From an uncultured Prevotella sp. (lineage in GTDB: Bacteria > Bacteroidota > Bacteroidia > Bacteroidales > Bacteroidaceae), in NCBI GenBank assembly GCA_900553155.1, contig USCM01000010.1, positions 1 through 16,586 of the forward strand: a DNA stretch of 16,586 bases, read 5' to 3'. Both the position numbers and the translations under genes were made by a program. The notes beneath the pieces were generated by a model. That model had not been told where the DNA came from and searched no databases. It saw only the letters and a program-made list of their open reading frames with translations. Positions 7,756-14,675 of this stretch are shown here, piece by piece; position 1 is the first letter of the stretch; every line of letters starts with the position of its first letter.

Positions 7756-7832
7756 TGAAAATGAAAACTATTTTTCTTGTTTGTCAAACGTGCAATTAGA
7801 GCTAATCGCTAAACAAGCAATCTTTACAAGTA

Positions 7833-7875
7833 AAATTATACGTTCATTAACGAATCATAAATTATACGTTCATTA
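7833..7875 (+). repeat. 17-bp direct repeat, 26-base period
   Basis: AAATTATACGTTCATTA occurs at 7833-7849 and again at 7859-7875 without mismatch. The first copy is followed by ACG, the second by TACGG. The reverse-complement words CGTATAAT and CGTTAATG echo the array at 7280-7353 and the palindrome end at 7542-7561, and the 26-base period matches one spacing there. The position about 140-180 bases upstream of porP would suit an operator pair, but that is inference. Confidence 0.8.
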
Positions 7876-8012
7876 TACGGACATTTGATTGCCTCTCTAC
7901 AATAAACCCCAATTTACCACTCCATATTCCGGATGGAGCCTTATTTTTTTCTCCTTATTTAAAAAACACCCCATTTCTTACAATAATTATATAAAACCTG
8001 CGTTATACTAAC

Positions 8013-8954
8013 GTGTTAAAACGCTTAAGAATAATATTGACAGTGATGCTTACGCTTGTCTCCTTGGGGAGCCATGCGCAGTACGACGTGGCTTTTAGTC
8101 ATTACTTCGACTTGGAGCCATCGTATAATGCTGCAGCCGTGGGCAAGCAGTCGAAGCTAAATGTGGCAGCCGCCTACGCCATGGATCTTGCCGGGTTCAA
8201 GCGCAATCCGCAGACGATGTATGCCGGGGCAGACATGCCGTTGTATTTTCTGAAGTCGTATCACGGAGTGGGCGTCCAGTTTATGAACGACAAGTTGGGT
8301 CTCTTCACCCACCAACGCCTCGCATTGCAGTATGCACTAAAGCTGAAGCTCTTTGGCGGTACCTTGTCGACGGGCGTGAGCGTGGGTTTGCTGAGCGAGA
8401 GTTTTGACGGATCAAAGATAGACCTCGAAGACTCTAACGACCCCGCCTTCTCATCGTCAAAGCTCGACGGCAACTCCATCGACCTTGCTGCCGGACTCTA
8501 CTACACACGCGGTCCGCTATACGTGGGCCTGTCGGCGCAGCACCTCAACTCGCCACTGATAAACCTCGGCGAGACCAACGAGCTGCAGGTGGACGCCACC
8601 TACTACCTAACCGGTGGCTACGACATACGCCTGCGCAACCCCTACCTCACCATTAAGCCCTCCTTCCTCGTACGAACCGACGGCGTGGCATGGCGAGGCG
8701 ATGTGACAGGACGCCTTGTGTACACCAACGACAAGAAGATGATGTACCTCGGTGTGGGTTGTTCGCCAGCCAATTCGGTAACGCTGCTGCTCGGAGGCAA
8801 CGTGCATGGCGTGATATTGGGCTACTCGTACGAGATGTACACGTCGGCCATAAACCCCGGCAACGGCAGTCATGAGCTGTTCATTGGCTACCAGATGGAC
8901 CTCAACCTTACGAAGAAGGGGCGAAACCTGCATAAGAGTGTAAGAACATTATAA
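8013..8954 (+). CDS. porP: Type IX secretion outer-membrane protein PorP/SprF family
   Basis: 313 residues, close to the usual family length. The signal peptide MLKRLRIILTVMLTLVSLGSHA is cleaved before Q23. YDVAFSHYFDLEPSYNAA is the typical N-terminus of PorP/SprF proteins, in which the mature chain opens with a phrase about finding few or many members and then alternating amphipathic beta strands. PorP is an outer-membrane barrel needed for type IX secretion or for anchoring its partners. The start is GTG 8013: the frame closes upstream at TAA 7992-7994, no ATG lies between, and the first internal ATG (M12) would remove the charged n-region. No Shine-Dalgarno sequence is visible. Fourteen bases separate it from gldK, matching the porP-porK order of Porphyromonas gingivalis. 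Confidence 0.88.
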   Translation: MLKRLRIILTVMLTLVSLGSHAQYDVAFSHYFDLEPSYNAAAVGKQSKLNVAAAYAMDLAGFKRNPQTMYAGADMPLYFLKSYHGVGVQFMNDKLGLFTHQRLALQYALKLKLFGGTLSTGVSVGLLSESFDGSKIDLEDSNDPAFSSSKLDGNSIDLAAGLYYTRGPLYVGLSAQHLNSPLINLGETNELQVDATYYLTGGYDIRLRNPYLTIKPSFLVRTDGVAWRGDVTGRLVYTNDKKMMYLGVGCSPANSVTLLLGGNVHGVILGYSYEMYTSAINPGNGSHELFIGYQMDLNLTKKGRNLHKSVRTL

Positions 8955-8968
8955 TATATATAACATAG

Positions 8969-10429
8969 ATGAAAACAAGAAAAAGCATATTATTACTCGG
9001 CTTCGTCGTGGCATCGATGGTGCTCACGGGATGCTTCGGCGGCAAGATGGCTTCGGCGTCGGGTCGCGGCGGCGAGGTGGTGGGCGTAGGCGGACGCACC
9101 TTTGTGGAGCCTACACCATACGGCATGGTGAGAGTGAACCGTGGCTACCTGCACATGGGCATCGACAAGCAAGACTCGCTGTGGGGCAAGCAGACACCCG
9201 TGAAGGACGTGTCGGTGGACGGATTCTGGATGGACGAGACCGAGGTTACCAACTCTAAGTACAAGCAGTTTATAACCTGGGTGCGCGACAGCATCGTGCG
9301 CACGCGTCTTGCCGACCCGCAGTATGGCGGCGACGAGACATACATGATAACCGAGGACAAGAACGGCGACCCTATAACACCGCAGATAAACTGGAAGAAG
9401 CCACTGCCGCGCAAGCCTAACGAGGACGAGCTGCGTGCCATCGAGAGTGTGTACACACGCAACCCCATCACGGGCGAGAAGATGCTCGACTACCGACAGA
9501 TGAACTATCGCTACGAGGTGTACGACTATAAGGCTGCAGCCTTGCGCCGCAACCGCCTTAACCCCGAGGAGCGCAACCTCAACACCGACGTAAAGGTCAA
9601 TCCGGACGAGGTGGTTATGATATCGAAGGACACTGCCTACATCGACGACGAGGGACGTGTGGTGCGCGAGACCATAAACCGACAGCTTAGCGGTCCGTGG
9701 GACTTCCTTAACACCTACATCGTAAACGTATATCCCGACACAACGTGCTGGGTGAACGACTTCCAGAACGCCGAGAACGAGACATACCTGCGCAACTACT
9801 TCTCAAACCCTGCCTACAACGACTATCCTGTGGTGGGCGTAACATGGGAGCAGGCCAATGCCTTCTGCGCATGGCGCACCGACTACCTGCTTAAGGGTCT
9901 TGGACCTGAGGCACGCTACGTACAGCGCTACCGCCTGCCCACAGAGGCAGAATGGGAGTATGCGGCACGAGGCAAGTCGGGATCCGAGTTCCCGTGGGAA
10001 GACCCGAGCGTAAAGAGTGGCGAGGGATGCTTCTTTGCCAACTTCAAGCCAGCCCGAGGCAACTACACCAAGGACGGCAACCTCATAACCTCAAAGGTGG
10101 GCATCTACGGAGCCAACAGCAACGGCCTGTTCGACATGGCAGGCAACGTGGCAGAGTGGACAAGCACCGTGTACACCGATGCCGGTGTTGAGGCGATGAA
10201 CGACCTCAACCCTACGTTGCAGTACAACGCAGCCAAGGAAGACCCCTACAGGTTGAAGAAGAAGAGTGTGCGAGGCGGTTCGTGGAAGGACCCAGAGTCG
10301 TTCATACGTTCGGCTTGGCGCACATGGGAGTATCAAAACCAGCCTCGCTGCTACATCGGATTCCGCTGTGTGCGCAGTCTTGCGAACACATCGAGCGATA
10401 AGGTCAAGGCAAGAAAGAACAAGAAGTAA
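8969..10429 (+). CDS. gldK: T9SS ring lipoprotein GldK/PorK
   Basis: 486 residues. The lipobox L19-T-G-C22 predicts an outer-membrane lipoprotein facing the periplasm. The body is a formylglycine-generating-enzyme-like (FGE-sulfatase) fold. GYLHMGIDKQDS is at 59-70 and VDGFWMDETEVTNSKYKQF at 83-101. YPVVGVTWEQANAFCAWR lies at about 286-303 and YRLPTEAEWEYAARG at 321-335. NGLFDMAGNVAEWT is at 385-398, and VRGGSWKDP then IGFRCVRS close the domain. An insertion of roughly 150 residues (about 110-280) between the first and second blocks is typical of GldK. In P. gingivalis PorK and PorN assemble a large periplasmic ring; a structural rather than enzymatic role is expected. The C-terminus is lysine-rich. 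It is followed after 19 bases by gldL. Confidence 0.95.
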   Translation: MKTRKSILLLGFVVASMVLTGCFGGKMASASGRGGEVVGVGGRTFVEPTPYGMVRVNRGYLHMGIDKQDSLWGKQTPVKDVSVDGFWMDETEVTNSKYKQFITWVRDSIVRTRLADPQYGGDETYMITEDKNGDPITPQINWKKPLPRKPNEDELRAIESVYTRNPITGEKMLDYRQMNYRYEVYDYKAAALRRNRLNPEERNLNTDVKVNPDEVVMISKDTAYIDDEGRVVRETINRQLSGPWDFLNTYIVNVYPDTTCWVNDFQNAENETYLRNYFSNPAYNDYPVVGVTWEQANAFCAWRTDYLLKGLGPEARYVQRYRLPTEAEWEYAARGKSGSEFPWEDPSVKSGEGCFFANFKPARGNYTKDGNLITSKVGIYGANSNGLFDMAGNVAEWTSTVYTDAGVEAMNDLNPTLQYNAAKEDPYRLKKKSVRGGSWKDPESFIRSAWRTWEYQNQPRCYIGFRCVRSLANTSSDKVKARKNKK

Positions 10430-10448
10430 ATAAAAAGCAAAACCATCT

Positions 10449-11297
10449 ATGACAGTTTACAGCAAGTTCAACATAGTCTATCATCTGCAGAAGTGGATGG
10501 ATAGCGTTCCAGGACAGACATTCCTCAACTACGCTTACAGCTGGGGTGCCTCGGTCGTAATTCTCGGTACACTCTTCAAGCTTACCCACCTTCCGGGCGC
10601 CAACATCATGTTGTTTGCCGGAATGGGCACCGAGGTGTTTGTGTTCTTCCTCTCGGCGTTCGACCGCCCGTTCGACAAGACACAGGACGGCAAGGAACTG
10701 CCTACCCATATAGACGAGGAAGAGATTGACGCAGAGGAGGCAGAGGCAGAAGCCGAGTACAACGCAAGTCGCAATGGAGCCGCCGTACCGGGCGGAGTGG
10801 TTGGCGGCGGCACCATAATTATAGGGGGCTCAGCCGGCAACGCAAGCTCGGCACCGGCTCAGGGCGCAACAGTGGCTCAGCCGGGTGCAGCCGTTCAGGG
10901 TTTTGCGGCTGGCGGTGTGGGTGCCGATGCTGCCGTAGCAGCACAGGCGGCAGCCCAGATAGCCGCCGGACAGGAGACGGCATCGCAGCTGGCAGACGCA
11001 CAGGCAGCATATCTCGAACAGCTGAAGAACCTTACCGAGACCCTGCAGAAGGTATCAGAGCAGAGCGTGCGCCTGACCCGCGACAGCGAGGAGATGGAGA
11101 ACCTCAACCGCACCCTCACCGGTATATGCAAGGTGTACGAGATGCAGCTTAAGGGCGCAAGCCAGCAGATAGGTACAATAGACCAGATTAACGACCAGAG
11201 CCGCAAGATGGCTCAGCAGATAGAACAGCTCAACAGCATCTATGCACGCATGATAGAGGCTATGACTGTGAACATGAACTTGAAAGTGAAAGAGTAA
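10449..11297 (+). CDS. gldL: T9SS inner-membrane motor protein GldL/PorL
   Basis: 282 residues. There is no signal peptide. Two membrane helices form a hairpin (about 28-47 and 51-70), with an acidic residue E62 inside helix 2 (GMGTEVFVFFLSAF). A membrane Glu in this helix is known to be essential for proton use in GldL/PorL; that E62 is its equivalent is inferred from position. After the membrane comes an acidic patch (DEEEIDAEEAEAEAE, 89-103). Then follows an Ala/Gly-rich low-complexity segment (about 109-180) and a coiled-coil-like cytoplasmic C-terminus (about 185-270). GldL forms the stator-like pentamer around the GldM dimer. Its TAA is directly followed by the gldM ATG, so translation is probably coupled. 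Confidence 0.95.
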   Translation: MTVYSKFNIVYHLQKWMDSVPGQTFLNYAYSWGASVVILGTLFKLTHLPGANIMLFAGMGTEVFVFFLSAFDRPFDKTQDGKELPTHIDEEEIDAEEAEAEAEYNASRNGAAVPGGVVGGGTIIIGGSAGNASSAPAQGATVAQPGAAVQGFAAGGVGADAAVAAQAAAQIAAGQETASQLADAQAAYLEQLKNLTETLQKVSEQSVRLTRDSEEMENLNRTLTGICKVYEMQLKGASQQIGTIDQINDQSRKMAQQIEQLNSIYARMIEAMTVNMNLKVKE

Positions 11298-12842
11298 ATG
11301 GCAATAAAGAAAAGACCGGTTTCTCCTCGCCAGAAGATGATCAACCTCATGTATGTGGTGCTTATGGCGATGCTTGCGCTGAACATCTCGTCAGAGGTGC
11401 TCAACGGATTCTCTATTGTCGAGGAGAGCCTTAACCGCACTACAGCCAACTCGTCGAAGGAGAACGAGGTGCTGTACGACAACTTTGCCGAGCAGATGAA
11501 GGCCAATCCGGCAAAGGTGAAGGAGTGGTTTGACAAGGCTACAGCTGTGAAGCGCATGAGCGACTCGCTGTACAACTATGCCCAGCAGCTTAAGCTCCAG
11601 ATTGTGCAAGAGGCAGACGGCAAGGACGCCAACGTGCTCGACATAAAGAGCAAGGACAACCTTGAGGCTGCAAGCCACGTGATGCTGGCACCCGGAACGG
11701 GGCAGGGACACAAGCTTTTCAATGCCATCAACTCCTTCCGCAACCGCATACTTGCCATGGTGAGCGACCCTCACCAGCGCAGCATCATCGAGAGCAACCT
11801 CACCACTAAGCTGCCAAAGAACGCCCACACTATGGGCAAGAACTGGGAGGAGTATATGTTTGAGGACATGCCGGTGGCTGGTGCCGTGACGCTTCTGTCC
11901 AAGTTGCAGAGCGACGTGCGCTATGCCGAGGGCGAGGTGCTGCACACCCTTGTGTCCAACATAGACATGAAGGACATCCGTGTAAACAAGCTGTCGGCTT
12001 TCGTCATACCAGAATCGCGCACCGTTATAAGCGGCGACCAATTCTCGGCACAGATAGTGATGGCTGCCGTCGACACCACGCAGCAGCCCGAGATATACGT
12101 AGGCGGACAGCGCATAAGCAACGGCTTGTACCGGTTTACAGCCGGTGGGGTGGGCGAGCATCAGTTTGGAGGCTACATCACGATGCGCGACGGTTCGGGC
12201 AACGTGATACGACGCGACTTTACGCAGAAATATACCGTGGTGGCACCAAGCGCCACAGTGTCGGCCGACCTTATGAACGTGCTGTATGCCGGATACGACA
12301 ACCCTATAAGCGTAAGCATACCGGGTGTTCCGCTCAATGCGGTACAGGCGTCAATGTCGGGCGGCTCGTTCCGCAGCATAGGCATGGGCAAGTACATCGC
12401 ACGTCCGTCTGCCGTGGGCAGCGACGTAACCATAAACGTGGCAAGCAACGCCAACGGCAAGTCGAGACAGATGGGCAAGTTTACGTTTCATGTGCGCAAG
12501 TTGCCTGATCCGGCAGCCTACATCACCGTAGGTACCGACCGCTTCCGTGGCGGTGGCTTGGCAAAGGCATCGCTTATGGGCGCCAACGGCATCAAGGCAG
12601 CTATCGACGACGGCATACTCGACATACAATTCAAGGTTGTGAGCTTCGAGACCGTGTTCTTCGACAATATGGGCAACGCCGTGCCGATGGCTTCGGCAGG
12701 CGCCAGCTTCTCCGAGCGCCAGCGCGGCACCTTCCGCAAGCTGTCGAGAGGCAAGCGCTTCTACATATCGCGCATTACGGCTGTAGGCCCCGACGGCATA
12801 ACGCGCAAGCTCAATGGCTCGATGGAAGTGATAGTGAAGTAG
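11298..12842 (+). CDS. gldM: T9SS motor protein GldM/PorM
   Basis: 514 residues, the usual length. A short basic cytoplasmic N-terminus (MAIKKRPVSPRQK) precedes a single membrane helix (about 14-34), and the rest is periplasmic. The periplasmic part begins with a helical segment (about 35-220), followed by beta-rich Ig-like domains, in agreement with known GldM/PorM domain order. The GldM dimer sits in the GldL pentamer and transmits proton-driven motion across the periplasm to the GldK-GldN ring. The N-terminus, including LMYVVLMAMLALNIS followed by SEVLNGF, is highly characteristic. The start is certain because ATG abuts the gldL stop codon and begins the conserved N-terminus. Confidence 0.96.
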   Translation: MAIKKRPVSPRQKMINLMYVVLMAMLALNISSEVLNGFSIVEESLNRTTANSSKENEVLYDNFAEQMKANPAKVKEWFDKATAVKRMSDSLYNYAQQLKLQIVQEADGKDANVLDIKSKDNLEAASHVMLAPGTGQGHKLFNAINSFRNRILAMVSDPHQRSIIESNLTTKLPKNAHTMGKNWEEYMFEDMPVAGAVTLLSKLQSDVRYAEGEVLHTLVSNIDMKDIRVNKLSAFVIPESRTVISGDQFSAQIVMAAVDTTQQPEIYVGGQRISNGLYRFTAGGVGEHQFGGYITMRDGSGNVIRRDFTQKYTVVAPSATVSADLMNVLYAGYDNPISVSIPGVPLNAVQASMSGGSFRSIGMGKYIARPSAVGSDVTINVASNANGKSRQMGKFTFHVRKLPDPAAYITVGTDRFRGGGLAKASLMGANGIKAAIDDGILDIQFKVVSFETVFFDNMGNAVPMASAGASFSERQRGTFRKLSRGKRFYISRITAVGPDGITRKLNGSMEVIVK

Positions 12843-12870
12843 ATGTAACAATATATAAATAGGAAAACAA

Positions 12871-13929
12871 ATGAAAAAGATACTGACAATATTGCTCGCC
12901 GCATTTCTTTGCGCCGACGCGGCTATGGCACAGCCGGCTGCCCGTCGACGCGAACAGGCACAGCAGCAACAGCAACAGGACCAGGGCTTGAGCGTGCGTG
13001 CGCAGATTTCCTTTCCAACGCAGAAGGCAATGGACGAGGACGTTACGTGGCGACGCGACCTGTACCGCGAGATAAGCCTTACCGACGACGCCAACGCCGG
13101 ATTGTACTATCCAGTGGAGCCGGTGGGGTCGCAGATGAACCTCTTTACCTACATCTTCAAGCTGGTGTTGCGCCGTGCCATACCTGCCTACGAGTATCGT
13201 CTGGACGGCAGCGAGGTGTTCGACGAGGCGTCGAAGATAAACCTTAAGGCTTTTCTCGACAACTACCATATCTTCTACGAGCGCACCAACCGCGGCATAC
13301 GCATCGACGACAGCGACATTCCGTCGCGTGAGGTAACAGCCTACTACGTCAAGGAGTCGGCTTATTTTGACGACCGCAACTCAGCGTTCCACACCAAGGT
13401 GCTGGCTCTGTGTCCTATACTGAAGCGCGACGACGACTTTGGCGACGGCGGCACATCATATCCGCTGTTCTGGGTTAAGTACGACGACCTTGCGCCGTTC
13501 CTTACCAAGCAGACCATTATGACGTCCAACCTCAACAACGCTGCCGTGATGTCTATGGACGACTTCTTTACGAAGAATATGTACAAGGGCAAGATATACA
13601 AGACCACCAATATGCTTGGCAAGACCCTTGCACAATACTGTCCTACCGACTCGGCTATGGCGAAGGAGCAGAAGCGCATAGAGAAGCAGCTTGTGGACTT
13701 TGAGCAGAACATCTGGGGCAAGCCCGAACCAAAGGACACCCTCGACAGCATAGCACGTGTGGACAAGAAGGCAGCCAAGGCTTTGGCAAAGAAGAACCGT
13801 CGTGCGGGTGGCTCAGCTTCGGCTCAGAAGACATCGAGAACGAGGGTCAAGAAGTCGCGCCCACAGGGCAGCTCGTCATCAGCATCGTCGGGTTCGGCAC
13901 GTGTAACGGTGCGCCGTCAGCGTCATTAA
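12871..13929 (+). CDS. gldN: T9SS periplasmic ring protein GldN/PorN
   Basis: 352 residues. The signal peptide ends M-A before Q21. A glutamine-rich run (about 29-38) follows, then the GldN domain. Recognisable parts are DVTWRRDLYREISLTDDANAGLYYP, FTYIFKLVLRRAIPAYEYRLDG, and IKGKIYK-like DFFTKNMYKGKIYKTTN with LAQYCPTD. GldN binds GldK to build the periplasmic ring and contacts GldM. The last 45 or so residues are low-complexity, rich in Ser, Ala, Lys and Arg (KKNRRAGGS to VTVRRQRH), and probably disordered. It starts 28 bases after gldM. It is the last gene of the core cluster in the same order as porPKLMN. Confidence 0.94.
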   Translation: MKKILTILLAAFLCADAAMAQPAARRREQAQQQQQQDQGLSVRAQISFPTQKAMDEDVTWRRDLYREISLTDDANAGLYYPVEPVGSQMNLFTYIFKLVLRRAIPAYEYRLDGSEVFDEASKINLKAFLDNYHIFYERTNRGIRIDDSDIPSREVTAYYVKESAYFDDRNSAFHTKVLALCPILKRDDDFGDGGTSYPLFWVKYDDLAPFLTKQTIMTSNLNNAAVMSMDDFFTKNMYKGKIYKTTNMLGKTLAQYCPTDSAMAKEQKRIEKQLVDFEQNIWGKPEPKDTLDSIARVDKKAAKALAKKNRRAGGSASAQKTSRTRVKKSRPQGSSSSASSGSARVTVRRQRH

Positions 13930-13958
13930 TAGTGTTAATAACTTAAATATAGAAAGGT

Positions 13959-14600
13959 ATGAGAAAATTTTTTACTGCAGCTATCGTAGCTGTCTCTATG
14001 CTGTTTGCTGCAAGCAGCGCACAGGCACAGGTTAAGTTTGGTTTGAAGGGCGGTCTTAACGTCACCAATATGAGTCTCAACTCAGAGGTGTTCGACGCCG
14101 ACAACCAGACTGGTTTCTTTATCGGTCCTACCGTTAAGTTTACACTTCCTATCGTTGGTCTTGGCATCGACGCGTCGGCTCTGTACGACCAGCGCGACGC
14201 AAAGGTTAAGGTTGAGGGCGATGGTGCATCGGTTGAGAGCAAGATTAAGAATCAGTCTATCAACATCCCTATCAACCTTCGCTATGGTGTAGGTCTTGGC
14301 AGCACAGCCAGCCTCTTCCTCTTTGCAGGTCCGCAGTTTGGCTTCAACGTAGGTGATAAGAACCAGTCGCTGTTCGAGGATGCTGCCCAGTGGCGCCTTA
14401 AGTCGTCTACATTCAGCGTCAATGTAGGTTTGGGTGCAATGCTGCTCAGCCACCTTCAGATTTCAGCCAACTACAACATCGCTTGCGGCAAGACTGGCGA
14501 GACAACCGTGTCGGAGGCTCTTGGCACAACAGCTCAGGAGGTTTTCAGCAAGAGAGGCCGTGCCAATGCTTGGCAGATAGGTTTGGCTTACTATTTCTAA
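13959..14600 (+). CDS. Small outer-membrane beta-barrel (porin-family) protein
   Basis: 213 residues. The signal peptide cleaves after A-Q-A (residue 23). The mature chain starts VKFGLKGGLNVTNMSL and has alternating polar/hydrophobic strands with frequent Gly and Asn. It ends in an aromatic strand (WQIGLAYYF), as in eight-stranded OMP_b-brl-type barrels of Bacteroidota. The C-terminal Phe fits recognition by the BAM machinery. It lies 29 bases after gldN and ahead of a strong terminator, so it is probably transcribed at least partly with the secretion genes. No specific function can be assigned: it could be a T9SS accessory, a structural porin or an unrelated passenger. Confidence 0.88.
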   Translation: MRKFFTAAIVAVSMLFAASSAQAQVKFGLKGGLNVTNMSLNSEVFDADNQTGFFIGPTVKFTLPIVGLGIDASALYDQRDAKVKVEGDGASVESKIKNQSINIPINLRYGVGLGSTASLFLFAGPQFGFNVGDKNQSLFEDAAQWRLKSSTFSVNVGLGAMLLSHLQISANYNIACGKTGETTVSEALGTTAQEVFSKRGRANAWQIGLAYYF

Positions 14601-14620
14601 ACAAAGCAAAAGCTATAAGT

Positions 14621-14655
14621 GGAGGTCGGACGCCAAATCGTCAGACCTCCTTTTT
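14621..14655 (+). terminator. Intrinsic terminator after the T9SS/barrel operon
   Basis: A 12-bp stem, GGAGGTCGGACG (14621-14632) with CGTCAGACCTCC (14639-14650), has one mismatch and a six-base loop CCAAAT. It is followed at once by five T. It sits 20 bases after the barrel gene stop and 20 bases before the priA start, separating the two transcripts. A priA promoter would have to lie in or overlap this small gap, or priA depends on read-through. Confidence 0.92.
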
Positions 14656-14675
14656 GTATATACATATTATATATT

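Larger units (their letters stand above)
7562..8012 (+). other. AT-rich intergenic stretch upstream of the T9SS operon
   Basis: No convincing coding sequence is seen here. It holds the GGTTGCAGAT/TCTGCCACC word cluster (about 7569-7755), a 17-bp direct repeat (7833-7875), and a T/A-rich stretch (about 7940-8000) just before the porP start. The promoter of the secretion operon should lie here. I could not find a convincing match to the Bacteroidota consensus (TTTG then TAnnTTTG about 20 bases later). The best near-match, TTTG at 7884 followed by CAATTTA near 7910, is too weak to call. Confidence 0.5.

Noticed and set aside
7884..7917. Bacteroidota-type promoter for porP (TTTG near 7884 with a CAATTTA-like -7 element)
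   Set aside because: The -7 element matches TAnnTTTG poorly and the distance to the start is about 100 bases. This is too weak to annotate.
11391..12161. Antisense open frame (256 codons) opposite gldM
   Set aside because: It is a shadow of a well-supported gldM frame, with no membrane or domain pattern.
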